Assembly (NCBI RefSeq): GCF_044748305.1
Contig: NZ_JBIVFT010000003.1
Location: 1 to 64,000, forward strand
DNA from: Arthrobacter_E sp044748305
Lineage (GTDB): Bacteria; Actinomycetota; Actinomycetes; Actinomycetales; Micrococcaceae
DNA: 64,000 nt
Direction: 5' to 3'
Below, piece by piece: positions 1 through 9,766 of the stretch. The notes under the pieces were generated by a model. It was given only the letters and a program-made list of their open reading frames with translations. It was not told the DNA's origin and did no database searches. The position numbers were made by a program, and so were the translations under genes. Each line of letters starts with the position of its first letter. Positions within the stretch are counted from its first letter, which is position 1.

Positions 1-140
1 TTTTTGCGGGGGCGCCGTGCGCTTGGCCAAAACATTTTTTTTTTAAATTTTCTTTACCCCCCGGGCGGGGGGGGGGGGGGGGGTTTTTTTTTTTTTTTTT
101 TTTTTTGGGGGGGGGGGGGGGGGGCGGGGCCCCCCCCACC
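1..140. other. Low-quality contig edge
   Basis: This stretch consists of long G, C and T homopolymer runs with no readable gene. Such runs are typical of sequencing or assembly failure at a contig end. I would not annotate it, and the expected dnaJ gene downstream of grpE cannot be seen. Confidence 0.8.
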
Positions 141-154
141 GCGAAAGATCCTGC

Positions 155-784
155 TTACTGCGGGACCGAGACGATGACCTGCGCGGCACGCAGGACACGG
201 GAGGAGGTGCGGTAACCGGCCCGCAGGACCTGGCTGACCGTATCCGCCTCGACATCGCCCGGCTGCTGGATGAGGGCCTCGTGGATGTTCGGGTCGAACT
301 CCACCCCGGTCTCCTCGATGCGCTCCAGCCCGTAGGTCTTGAGCGTGTTCTCCAGCTTGCCGGCGATCGCTGCGAACGGGCCGTCGGCGAGGTCGCCGTG
401 GGCACGTGCCGCATCGATGTCATCCATGACCGGGAGGATGGCGTTCAGAACGCCGATCACGGCCATCTCTCCCGCCACGGCCCGGTCGCGCTCGACGCGC
501 TTGCGGTAGTTGACGTACTCGGCCTGAAGACGCAGCAGATCGTTGCGCAGCTCATCCGCCTCGGACGACGACGCAGCGCCTTCCGATTCGGCTCCGGCGG
601 CGTTGAGGATCTCCTCCGCCTGACCGAGAGCGTCAGCCGTTGCCTCGGAGCTCTGCGACTCCCCCTGGGGGTTCCGCGCCTGGCCGGTCTCCGGGTCAAC
701 CTTGCGGTTGTCCCGGATGACCGGTTCCTGGCGCTCGTCCCCGGTCCCGGAGCCGTGCTCTGCTTCGTTACCGTGGTGCGGCAT
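155..784 (-). CDS. grpE: Nucleotide exchange factor GrpE
   Basis: GrpE releases ADP from DnaK so that the chaperone can let go of its substrate; it acts as a cytoplasmic dimer. The 209-residue product has a charged, disordered N-terminal third, then the typical coiled-coil start LQAEYVNYRKRVERDR, the segment ILPVMDDIDAA, and the beta-wing end with NIHEAL and VLRAAQVIV. The length fits actinobacterial GrpE. It starts 2 bases after the dnaK stop, so the two genes share a transcript and are probably translationally coupled. dnaJ and hspR would be expected next but lie beyond the junk at the window edge. Confidence 0.97.
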   Translation of the reverse strand: MPHHGNEAEHGSGTGDERQEPVIRDNRKVDPETGQARNPQGESQSSEATADALGQAEEILNAAGAESEGAASSSEADELRNDLLRLQAEYVNYRKRVERDRAVAGEMAVIGVLNAILPVMDDIDAARAHGDLADGPFAAIAGKLENTLKTYGLERIEETGVEFDPNIHEALIQQPGDVEADTVSQVLRAGYRTSSRVLRAAQVIVSVPQ

Positions 785-786
785 GG

Positions 787-2640
<1,854 letters not shown>

Positions 2641-2685
2641 GCTTTGTTTCCTTCCGTTGCTGAGTGAAGTGTTCTGCGCCCAACC

Positions 2686-2706
2686 CTTGAGCGCTCTGCA
2701 CTCAAC
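2686..2706. promoter_or_regulatory. HAIR operator 1 (HspR site)
   Basis: CTTGAGC, seven bases, ACTCAAC. This matches the HspR inverted repeat CTTGAGT-N7-ACTCAAG at 12 of 14 positions. It lies just downstream of the -10 element of dnaK. Confidence 0.8.
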
Positions 2707-2732
2707 TTTACTCTTAAGATCCAGAGTGTCAA
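2705..2732 (-). promoter_or_regulatory. dnaK promoter
   Basis: On the minus strand TTGACA (2727-2732) and TAAAGT (2705-2710) are 16 bases apart. The pair lies between the two HAIR operators, which suits HspR repression at normal temperature. Confidence 0.7.
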
Positions 2733-2737
2733 AAAAA

Positions 2738-2758
2738 GTTGAGTGAAGTCGACTCAAG
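2738..2758. promoter_or_regulatory. HAIR operator 2 (HspR site)
   Basis: GTTGAGT, seven bases, ACTCAAG. Only one base differs from the HspR consensus. It lies immediately upstream of the dnaK -35 box. Confidence 0.85.
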
Positions 2759-3078
2759 TTCACTGTGGGCGAACATGCGGTGGTCAAGTCACAGCGAGCG
2801 CGGCCTCAGACCGTTTCCGCGCCCTGTTTCGGTTTGTGGGGCCCCCATTGGGGGGCCAAACCCAAAAACGGGGCGGGAACCGTGTTGGGGCGCGCGGCCG
2901 GGGGCGTTAGCACCCGCATTTACCCCACACTGTACATTTGTTTAAGTNNNNNNNNNNGTTTGTTGCGGAGGCCGGGTGGGGTTGGGCCCCCCGCCGGGGG
3001 TGGTGACCGTTTCCGCCCCCTGTTTCGGTTTGGGCCCCCCAATTGGGGCGCACAAACCGAAACAGGGCGCGGAAACGG
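2759..3078. repeat. Palindromic repeats around a scaffold gap
   Basis: No gene is supported here. The stretch holds two versions of one hairpin, one near 2811-2896 and one centred at 3042, both built on GACCGTTTCCGC...CGGTTTG...CCCAATTGGGG. Ten Ns (2948-2957) lie between them. In the second copy the arms continue outwards as GTTGCGG at 2962 and CCGCAAC at 3122, so each arm is about 80 bases. The left copies differ by extra or missing G and C in runs, which looks like poor base calling next to a strong palindrome. Confidence 0.7.
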
Positions 3079-3744
3079 TCACCACCCCGGGCGGCGGCCC
3101 GAACCCCACCCGGCATCCGCAACTACGGACACGTTCCCGTACTCCAGGGTCATCCTGAAGAGCACTTCGGGCAGGTCTTCGGACCGGATCGTGGAGATGG
3201 CCGCCCTGATGCGCTCTGCGGCGCGGTCCATGTCGGCGTCGTTCTCCATCTCGGCCGAGATCCCGTAATCGATGCCGGCCCCGGCGAGAGCACTGAACTC
3301 GCCGGACAAAGCATCCGACTCTCCGCCCCTCCGGGACGGTTCGTCCGGGGCATGATCCCCCGCCACAGCCTCATCCCACAGACGACGCAGCACCGGCGAC
3401 ACGCCTTCACGGTCAGGATGCGACGGCCAGGTCTGCGCCGGGATCACCCGGTGGACCAATTCGGGAGAACGCGGCCGCGCCTCCGAACGGCCATCACCGT
3501 CGACCGCCCACAGGCCCCAGACCTGGAAACCCGGCCCATCCGGGACATGCCCCCGATACGTGGCCAGACCCGGCCGCCCCGAACGGGGGTAGACGAACTC
3601 CGCCCAGGCGGTGATCGGCGAACCGATATCAGTCTCCAAGCTGATACGGTCATCGATCATCCAGCCATACATCTCACCGTCCGTGTAGGTGGGCACCAGT
3701 CCTTCGGTTCTCCACTCCAGCACGATTTCCGACACGAGCATCAC
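3079..3744 (-). CDS. Hypothetical protein of unknown function
   Basis: I do not recognise this protein. It is about 220 residues, rich in Trp and acidic residues, with segments such as GMVIDDRISLETDIGS-like acidic turns, and no signal peptide or membrane helix. The start is GTG 3744 or ATG 3741, both behind GGGGAAG. The last ~15 codons run into the 3043-3122 arm of the large palindrome, so the true C-terminus is doubtful and may be an assembly product. It stands alone, divergent from the membrane protein at 3875. Confidence 0.6.
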   Translation of the reverse strand: MMLVSEIVLEWRTEGLVPTYTDGEMYGWMIDDRISLETDIGSPITAWAEFVYPRSGRPGLATYRGHVPDGPGFQVWGLWAVDGDGRSEARPRSPELVHRVIPAQTWPSHPDREGVSPVLRRLWDEAVAGDHAPDEPSRRGGESDALSGEFSALAGAGIDYGISAEMENDADMDRAAERIRAAISTIRSEDLPEVLFRMTLEYGNVSVVADAGWGSGRRPGW

Positions 3745-3862
3745 TTCCCCTCGATTGCTTTGCTCAAGCCCCCTCCTGAACGATCTTCAGGGGTTCTGGC
3801 CGAAAGCGCCATCATTTGAGCCTGTCTGCTCATAGTCCGAACAGAATTTGGGCCGACGGGGC

Positions 3863-3868
3863 TACTGT
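3863..3868 (+). promoter_or_regulatory. TACTGT -10 box of a leaderless gene
   Basis: TACTGT ends six bases before the ATG at 3875, with no ribosome binding site between. Transcription would begin at or next to the start codon. Confidence 0.55.
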
Positions 3869-3874
3869 TGGGTC

Positions 3875-4771
3875 ATGGATTCCCGGCCGGCAGCAGAGCA
3901 CTCCGCCGCCGCACGGCTGGACACCAGCGCCCTGACAGAACCGCTGGCCGCCTCGGAGCTCCCGAGTCCTTCTCGCTCGACGTCCGCCCGGAGCATGCTC
4001 GCCCTGATGTTCACTTTCCTGGCAGCAGGGGCCGGAGCCACATGGCGGTTTTTCCCCTTGGACCCCGACGGCGGGCCTCGCGCCACTCTCGGCTGGCTCG
4101 CGATCGGTCTTGTCCTGGCGGCGTTCTGCTTCTGGCTGGCCCGCGCCGTCGCCGGGAAGGACCGCGCACGGAACGAGCTGCGGCATCGCCTTTCGCGCTT
4201 CCTCGCGACGAATCGGCGCACGCTGCTGCTCGACGTGCCGGATCCGCACGTACCAGGGGAGCTCTTCACCCAGGGGGCCGGGCGCGTCGCCACCGAGCTG
4301 GTCCGCTGGACAGCCCACGGGCCGGCAGAACTCGCGAACTATCGTTTCGCAGTGCGTCGCGGAAAAGCGAGCAGGGTCTTCAACGGTGGATATCTGGCGG
4401 TCAGGACCCTCGCTCCGCTCCCGGACCTGTTCCTGGAGCCGGCCCGCCCCAAAGGCGTGATCCGGAGACAGCGGCTCCGTCCGCCGACGTCCTTCCGCCC
4501 GGTCCCGATCAACAGTCCCGAAGGCCGCACCTACACCCTCTGGTCCGAGCCTGGGCAGGCATCGGACGTTGCCGCCGCCCTCACCCCTGAGTTGCTGAGC
4601 CTCCTGGGGCGCCGGGCAGCGGATCTGGAGATCGTCGCCCGGACCGCCGTCGTCTATTCCGCTTCCCCGCTTGTCACGGCCGATCCCGCGCTATGGGCCT
4701 GGATCGATGACATCGTCGCGGAGCTACAGACCCACGAGCCCGGCGAGCGTTCCCATCTGATGCCCGAATAG
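3875..4771 (+). CDS. Membrane protein of unknown function
   Basis: The 298-residue product has two hydrophobic segments near residues 38-58 and 72-95, so it is probably a bitopic or hairpin inner-membrane protein with a ~200-residue soluble C-terminal part rich in Arg and Pro. I see no catalytic motif. I chose ATG 3875 because it follows a TANNNT -10 box at the leaderless distance; no ribosome binding site is visible. Its 3' end overlaps the convergent TetR gene by 48 bases. Confidence 0.7.
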   Translation: MDSRPAAEHSAAARLDTSALTEPLAASELPSPSRSTSARSMLALMFTFLAAGAGATWRFFPLDPDGGPRATLGWLAIGLVLAAFCFWLARAVAGKDRARNELRHRLSRFLATNRRTLLLDVPDPHVPGELFTQGAGRVATELVRWTAHGPAELANYRFAVRRGKASRVFNGGYLAVRTLAPLPDLFLEPARPKGVIRRQRLRPPTSFRPVPINSPEGRTYTLWSEPGQASDVAAALTPELLSLLGRRAADLEIVARTAVVYSASPLVTADPALWAWIDDIVAELQTHEPGERSHLMPE

Positions 4772-5458
4772 TTCTTCGGCAGCCGGGAAAGTGCCCGGCC
4801 CATACTGTCCGAACACCTCGAAGCTGACCGCACCGAACACCGACGTCCAGAGCAGCACACCGCGAGCCATCAGCTCATCGGGGAGTTCCAGACCCAGCTC
4901 TTGACGCACCACGGCAAGATTGGCGGCCAGCGCATCCGGAACGACGACGGCGTTCGGCAGGGGCGCCAGGGCCGCGGCGTGCTGGGCGTCGTCGAGGAGC
5001 CGCACCAGGCGCATGATCACCCGGGTTCCCGGCTCAGTGGTCCGCTCACCCGGAGCGCGGTATCCGGGTACCGGGCTGCCGAAAAGGAGCGCATAGCATG
5101 CGGGCTCGCGCACGGCCCAGGCTCGGACGGCCCCTGTCAGCGCGAGAAACCGGCCGCGGTAGTCCTCCGGGGGCATGGCGTCGACGGCCGCATCCACGGC
5201 GTCGCCGAGCTCGTTGTACGCATCGATCAGAAGCAGCGTCAGCAGCTCATCGCGGCTCTCCACGTAGCGGTACACGGCGGAGGACACCACCCCGAGATCC
5301 CGCGCGACGGCGCGCAGCGACAGCGCCGCCGCCCCGTGTTCGGCCAGGTGACGCCTGCCCAGGCTGATGATGTCCGCGATGGTCTGCGCCCTGGCCCTCT
5401 CCCGGGGGCCTTTGGGCCGGGCAGGAGACGGCTGAGCGGTCGAATCGGCGGCAGGCAT
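4724..5458 (-). CDS. TetR-family regulator with TetR_C_33-like ligand domain
   Basis: The 244-residue protein has a TetR helix-turn-helix (AALSLRAVARDLGVVSSAVYRYVESRDELLTLLL) near residues 45-80 and an all-helical ligand domain. The start at 5458 drops a 20-residue upstream extension that would run into the operator region. It is divergent from the epimerase-like gene at 5591, and the region between holds two identical 13-bp palindromes, so it most likely represses itself and that gene. The inducer is unknown. Confidence 0.88.
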   Translation of the reverse strand: MPAADSTAQPSPARPKGPRERARAQTIADIISLGRRHLAEHGAAALSLRAVARDLGVVSSAVYRYVESRDELLTLLLIDAYNELGDAVDAAVDAMPPEDYRGRFLALTGAVRAWAVREPACYALLFGSPVPGYRAPGERTTEPGTRVIMRLVRLLDDAQHAAALAPLPNAVVVPDALAANLAVVRQELGLELPDELMARGVLLWTSVFGAVSFEVFGQYGPGTFPAAEELFGHQMGTLAGLVGL

Positions 5459-5499
5459 GGCTCCATGGTGCCGAGTCGCGAGAGCGGTGTCAACATTTG

Positions 5500-5512
5500 A
5501 GAGCAGTGCTCT
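5500..5512. promoter_or_regulatory. TetR operator copy 1
   Basis: AGAGCAGTGCTCT is a perfect palindrome around one central base. It directly abuts the TTGACA (5513-5518) of the rightward promoter. Confidence 0.75.
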
Positions 5513-5540
5513 TGACATCTCAACGATGGGACGTCATTCT
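5513..5540 (+). promoter_or_regulatory. Promoter of the epimerase-like gene
   Basis: TTGACA (5513-5518) and CATTCT (5535-5540) are 16 bases apart. The promoter is flanked on both sides by the same palindrome. Confidence 0.5.
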
Positions 5541-5548
5541 GGTTTTAG

Positions 5549-5561
5549 AGAGCAGTGCTCT
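5549..5561. promoter_or_regulatory. TetR operator copy 2
   Basis: This is the second exact copy of AGAGCAGTGCTCT, here extended to 15 bp (5548-5562). Its centre is 49 bp from copy 1, and it lies over the likely transcription start. Confidence 0.75.
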
Positions 5562-5590
5562 CGTTTTCATCTCGAACTCAGGAGAACCTC

Positions 5591-6538
5591 ATGTCCCCGG
5601 AAACCACCCCCGCGTTCCTCGTCACCGGCGCCGGCCCGATCGGCTCCACCATCGCCACCCAACTCGCCGCACAAGGAACAGCCGTCACACTCCTCACCCG
5701 TTCCGGCAGCGGACCGGAACACCCCCTGATCCACCGGGTCAAGGCCGACGCCGGCGATCCGGCCCAGCTCGCAGCCCACTTGGACGGCGTCCGGGCCGTG
5801 TTCCATTGCGTCCACGGCAGCGCCTACACCGAACGCGCCTGGCGGGCCGAACTGCCCCAGGCCGAGCGCACCGTCCTCGACGCGGCGGCCAACGCGGGCG
5901 CCGTCGTCGTCTTCCCTGAGAGCTTGTACTCCTACAGCGAGCCTCAGCGCCCGATGCGGGAAGACAGCCCCCGCGAGGCACGGGGCGGCAAGCGGGGAGT
6001 CCGCACCGAATTGCTGGCGGCCCGCGCGGCTCATCCAGCCCACACGGTGAGCGTGGTCGGCAGCGACTACTTCGGCCCCAGGGCGCTCAACGCCCACGCC
6101 GGAGAGCGGATGGTTCCGCTGGTTCTGGAAGGGAAGACGGTCCGAGTGATCGGTTCAGCGGACCAGCCGCATTCCTGGACGTACGTTCCTGACTTCGCGG
6201 CAGCGATGATCGCCGCCGCCCTGAACGAATCACTCTGGGACCGGGTACTGCACGCTCCCACCGGCCCTGCCCGGACGCAACGCCAGATGGCGCAGGCCTT
6301 CGCGAGTGCCGCCGGCCGGCCGGCGCCCAAGGTCGCGGTCCTGCCCCGCTGGCTCATGAAGGGCCTCGGAACGGTCATGGAATCCATCCGGGAACTGAAC
6401 GAACTCGACTACCAGTTCACGGCACCGTTCGTGATGGACTCCAGCGCCAGCGAGGCCCTGCTCGGTTTCGGCCCCACCCCACTGGACCGGGCCGCCCGGG
6501 AGACCGTCAGCTGGTGGCAGGAACGCACGGCTGCCTGA
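5591..6538 (+). CDS. NAD-dependent epimerase/reductase-like protein
   Basis: The 315-residue protein begins with a Rossmann fold, FLVTGAGPIGSTIATQLAAQG, and looks like the NAD(P)-binding epimerase/NmrA group. ESLYSYSEPQ stands where the extended-SDR active-site Tyr is expected, but no YxxxK follows, so the catalytic activity is uncertain. ATG 5591 follows AGGAGAA. It is the target of the divergent TetR regulator. The substrate cannot be told from sequence. Confidence 0.82.
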   Translation: MSPETTPAFLVTGAGPIGSTIATQLAAQGTAVTLLTRSGSGPEHPLIHRVKADAGDPAQLAAHLDGVRAVFHCVHGSAYTERAWRAELPQAERTVLDAAANAGAVVVFPESLYSYSEPQRPMREDSPREARGGKRGVRTELLAARAAHPAHTVSVVGSDYFGPRALNAHAGERMVPLVLEGKTVRVIGSADQPHSWTYVPDFAAAMIAAALNESLWDRVLHAPTGPARTQRQMAQAFASAAGRPAPKVAVLPRWLMKGLGTVMESIRELNELDYQFTAPFVMDSSASEALLGFGPTPLDRAARETVSWWQERTAA

Positions 6539-6562
6539 GCCGTGAGCGACGGCCGGCGGGGC

Positions 6563-7051
6563 TCACTCTCCGCGGAAGGCCACCTCCATCGCAGCGATAT
6601 CGATCCTGGTCATCCCGGCGAGCGCCTCCATGGCCCGGAGGGCGGCAGCCTGATCGTCCGACGCCGTCATCGCATCCACCACGGTCGGAACCACCTGCCA
6701 GGACACCCCGAAACGGTCTTTCAGCCAGCCGCACGGCTGCTCGATGCCGCCATCGGCGCGAAGCCGGTCCCAGTAGTAGTCCGTCTCCTCCTGGTCCTTC
6801 GTGATGATGACGAAGGAGACACCCTCGCTCGGGCTGAACATGGGTCCGCCATTGAGCGTCTGGAAAGGAACACCGTCCAGGGTGAAGTCGGCCGTGAGCG
6901 CGGTGCCCGGAGGGAACGGCGCAGGGAACGGAGAGTCCTCCAGGACCCAGGTGGTCACGCCGCGCTGGGAGTCCGGGAAGACGGCGACATAGAAATCCGC
7001 GGCCTCCTCCGCCTGGCCATTGAGCCAGATGCAGTTCTTGAGGGCGGGCAT
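6563..7051 (-). CDS. VOC-family (PhnB-like) protein, copy 2
   Basis: The 162-residue protein starts MPALKNCIWLNGQAEEAADFY, the signature of the PhnB/3-demethylubiquinone methyltransferase-like branch of the vicinal-oxygen-chelate fold, and contains the repeat-type phrases GPMFSPSEGVSFVI and CGWLKDRFGVSWQVVP. Members bind small molecules or metal but mostly have no known function. It follows its paralog with 5 bases between and GGAG in front of the ATG. A GTG nine bases further upstream would overlap the preceding stop. Confidence 0.88.
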   Translation of the reverse strand: MPALKNCIWLNGQAEEAADFYVAVFPDSQRGVTTWVLEDSPFPAPFPPGTALTADFTLDGVPFQTLNGGPMFSPSEGVSFVIITKDQEETDYYWDRLRADGGIEQPCGWLKDRFGVSWQVVPTVVDAMTASDDQAAALRAMEALAGMTRIDIAAMEVAFRGE

Positions 7052-7056
7052 GGTCC

Positions 7057-7533
7057 TCACTCCCCCCGGTACGCGGCCTCAAGCGCCGCGATGTCGAACT
7101 TCTGCATGCCCATGAAGGCCTGCATGGCGCGGCCGACACCCTCGGCGTCGTCGCCGCTCATGATGCTGCCGAGCGCCTGCGGGACCACCTGCCAGGACAC
7201 CCCGAAGCGATCCTTGAGCCAACCGCATTGGCCCTCCTGGCCGCCGTCGGCCGTGAGTTTGTCCCAGTAGTAGTCCACCTCGGCCTGATCTGCGCAGCTG
7301 ATGGAGAAGGACACCGACTCGTTGAAGGTGAATTGCGGGCCGCCGTTGAGCCCCTGGAAGGGGGCGTCATTGAGCTGGAACTCCACGGTCAGGGCGGTGC
7401 CGGAGGGGAAGGGTGCGCCCTCCCCATAGCGTGAGACGGCGCTGATGGAGGAGTTGGGGAAGACGGAGACGTAGAACTCGGCGGCGGCCTCGGCCTGACC
7501 GTTGAACCAGAGGCAATTGGTGATACTGGGCAT
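7057..7533 (-). CDS. VOC-family (PhnB-like) protein, copy 1
   Basis: The 158-residue product, MPSITNCLWFNGQAEAAAEFY onward, is clearly paralogous to the gene at 6563-7051: both share the NGQAE opening, GLNGGPQF/TLNGGPMF, and CGWLKDRFGVSWQVVPQ. The tandem pair is a local duplication read as one transcript. The ATG at 7533 follows GAGAGGA; the much longer in-frame extension upstream is rejected. Function unknown beyond the fold. Confidence 0.88.
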   Translation of the reverse strand: MPSITNCLWFNGQAEAAAEFYVSVFPNSSISAVSRYGEGAPFPSGTALTVEFQLNDAPFQGLNGGPQFTFNESVSFSISCADQAEVDYYWDKLTADGGQEGQCGWLKDRFGVSWQVVPQALGSIMSGDDAEGVGRAMQAFMGMQKFDIAALEAAYRGE

Positions 7534-7755
7534 GATCGTCCTCTCGCGAGTCCGGGGCGCCCGGGACGGGGCCGGGCGCGGCAGCCCGGGCTCTCCCTTC
7601 TCAGAGTAGTGGCCGGGAGTCCCGCTGTCTGCGGCCGTTTTCGGAAGACCGGCGCACGACGTCAGGACGCGTTGGCTCTGGACTGCCGGGCGCGGCGGGC
7701 CTAGCGTGGCACTGGGGGACTCGACGGGGGACCATTCGTTCGGAAAGGACACGCA

Positions 7756-8340
7756 ATGCCGTACTCAGTTGGCGTTCTGGTGGGCTCGCTTTCATCCACC
7801 TCGATCAACCGGAAACTCGCCGAAGCGCTCCAGAAACTGGCGCCTGAGGACCTGGTTCTGGAAGAGATCCCCATCAAAGATCTCCCGCTCTACAGCCAGG
7901 ACTACGATCAGACCTTCCCACCGGTCGCCCGGGACTTCAAGGCCCGGATCGAGGCGTCCGACGCCCTCATCTTCGTCACTCCGGAGTACAACCGATCCGT
8001 GCCGGGCGCGCTGAAGAACGCCATCGACTGGGCCTCCCGCCCCTGGGGCAGCAATTCCTTCGCGAAGAAGCCTTCCGCAGTCACCGGCGCATCCCCGGGC
8101 AACATCTCGACCGCCGTGGCACAGCAGCACCTGCGCAGCATCCTCTCCTTCGTGAACTCCCCGGAGCTTGCGAGCCCGGAGGCGTACATCCACTTCACTC
8201 CGGATCTCATCGACGACGACGGAAACGTCACCAATGAGAGCACCGCCGAGTTCCTGCGGGGCTGGCTGGAGTCCTTCGCGGTGTTCGTCAGCCGGGTCAC
8301 TTCCGCCCTGGGAGACGGCCAGCACGAGCGCCGGGGCTGA
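7756..8340 (+). CDS. NADPH-dependent FMN reductase
   Basis: This 194-residue flavodoxin-fold enzyme carries the FMN phosphate loop GSLSSTSINRKLA at residues 9-21 and TPEYNRSVPGALKNAIDWASRP around residue 77, as in the chromate/quinone/azo reductase family. Such enzymes reduce FMN or quinones with NADPH in the cytoplasm and protect against oxidative or xenobiotic stress. The ATG follows GGAAAGGA. It is monocistronic and ends before a perfect 24-bp inverted repeat. Confidence 0.92.
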   Translation: MPYSVGVLVGSLSSTSINRKLAEALQKLAPEDLVLEEIPIKDLPLYSQDYDQTFPPVARDFKARIEASDALIFVTPEYNRSVPGALKNAIDWASRPWGSNSFAKKPSAVTGASPGNISTAVAQQHLRSILSFVNSPELASPEAYIHFTPDLIDDDGNVTNESTAEFLRGWLESFAVFVSRVTSALGDGQHERRG

Positions 8341-8369
8341 ATTCCGGTTCCCTCCTTGATCCCTTCTGG

Positions 8370-8429
8370 ATCGATTGCTGCGTAAAGGTCGTTTTGAGCC
8401 CTCATAACGACCTTTACGCAGCAATCGAT
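8370..8429. terminator. 24-bp perfect inverted repeat between convergent genes
   Basis: Arms 8370-8393 and 8406-8429 are exactly complementary (ATCGATTGCTGCGTAAAGGT...), with a 12-base loop. It lies between the converging FMN reductase and ABC permease genes, so a bidirectional terminator role is likely, although there is no T run. Confidence 0.75.
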
Positions 8430-8461
8430 GAGGTGTGCCCGGCGCGATGCTAGACCTGTCA

Positions 8462-9766
8462 CTAGACCTGTCGGGCCAGCGCCCCGAAACGGACCAGCGC
8501 CAGCACTCCGAGCACCACGAGCAAGGTTCCGGTCACCGAGGACAGGGCGAACGTCCCGCCCGCCCACAGGACCCACACCGCCGGAATCACGGGGCGCAGC
8601 AGCCACAGCACCATGAACATGGCCGTCGCGTCGCCCACGGGTGTACTCACCGGCGTCAGGAATTGCGCGGGCAACCCGGCGACGCCCAGCGTCGCACAGC
8701 GCAACAGGATCGCACCAGCCGCCATTGCGAGGAACCCCCACGCCTGCCCCGGCGCGGCGATCACGGCGGGCAACGCCGTCGCCAGCAGGACGACGGCGGC
8801 CGGGAACAGCAGCTGAGCCAGCAGCCGGGACGCGGCACTCTGCGGAACGACGACGTCGAACCCCACAGTGTCCGAGATGTCGCCGAGCGCGCCGCTCAGC
8901 CGCCCCATGGCCGCTTGAGCGGCGAGCAGCACCACCGCCAGGCCAGCCGGGCCCGCGCTCCAGAGCGAGGCCAGCACCGTCACGGCCACCAGCAGCGCCA
9001 CGGAGAGCAGCACCCTCCACGGGTCCTGCCGGGCGTAGCGCAGATCGATCGCCACCGCTCGCCGCAGCAGGCCCCTCGGCAGACGTCTGGCGGTGCGCGG
9101 GCCACGCCGCGGCACCGCTCCGGCCAAGGCACGCCCGTCGCCGATCAGCACTCCGGCCAGAGCCGTGTCCCGGATGGTGGTCAGCTCCTCCAGGCGCGGC
9201 ACATCGAGCCCGCCGCGCCGCGTCTGTTTCCAGGACGCCAGCAGGGCCGCTCCGAGGCCTCCGAGCAGACCCAGCACCGCGGCCACGAGAAAGGGGGTGG
9301 CCCCATCGGGACGCCCGTTGCCCTGCCACCACGCCACCGACGGGAGAAAGCCGAGCACAAGGGCCCCTGCGACGATGGCCATCCGGAGGAACAGAGTTCT
9401 CGCCCGCAAGGTGGCGCCGATGCCGAACGGGCCGGCCACCAGATAGTGGATCTCCTCAGCCGAGGTCCAGACCGGGCCGAGGTAGCGCGGGGAGAAGGCC
9501 GCAGCGACCACCAGGAACGCTTCCAGCACCCCGGTCAGCGCCCCAGCCCCCTCCATGGGAACCCCCGCGAGCAGCGGCGAGACCAGAAGCACCACCGACC
9601 ACCACCCGGGTGCGAGGACGAACCCTGCCAGCAGGGCCGCCAAATACCAGGGGTACCACCGGTCCTGGGAGCCCGAACCACGCAGGAGCCCCCTCACCTG
9701 GGCGAGTTCCTGTCGTGCGTTCCGCGCGCCGGGTGCCGCGTGGCCGGTGGCCGCCTCGGAACTCAC
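8462..9766 (-). CDS. ABC transporter permease (multi-pass, DUF6297-like)
   Basis: The 434-residue protein is strongly hydrophobic with about 10 membrane segments and no soluble ATPase domain. It begins at GTG 9766, which overlaps the stop of the ATPase gene by four bases (GTGA), so it is the membrane partner of that ATPase. Actinobacteria commonly carry such pairs with large permeases of the DUF6297 type; the family name is my best recollection. Substrate and direction are not evident, but no binding protein is present, which favours export. Confidence 0.8.
   Translation of the reverse strand: MSSEAATGHAAPGARNARQELAQVRGLLRGSGSQDRWYPWYLAALLAGFVLAPGWWSVVLLVSPLLAGVPMEGAGALTGVLEAFLVVAAAFSPRYLGPVWTSAEEIHYLVAGPFGIGATLRARTLFLRMAIVAGALVLGFLPSVAWWQGNGRPDGATPFLVAAVLGLLGGLGAALLASWKQTRRGGLDVPRLEELTTIRDTALAGVLIGDGRALAGAVPRRGPRTARRLPRGLLRRAVAIDLRYARQDPWRVLLSVALLVAVTVLASLWSAGPAGLAVVLLAAQAAMGRLSGALGDISDTVGFDVVVPQSAASRLLAQLLFPAAVVLLATALPAVIAAPGQAWGFLAMAAGAILLRCATLGVAGLPAQFLTPVSTPVGDATAMFMVLWLLRPVIPAVWVLWAGGTFALSSVTGTLLVVLGVLALVRFGALARQV

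Noticed and set aside
2641..2787. A 49-codon N-terminal extension of DnaK
   Set aside because: It would cover the promoter and a HAIR operator, and DnaK proteins start at the SRAVGIDLGTT block.
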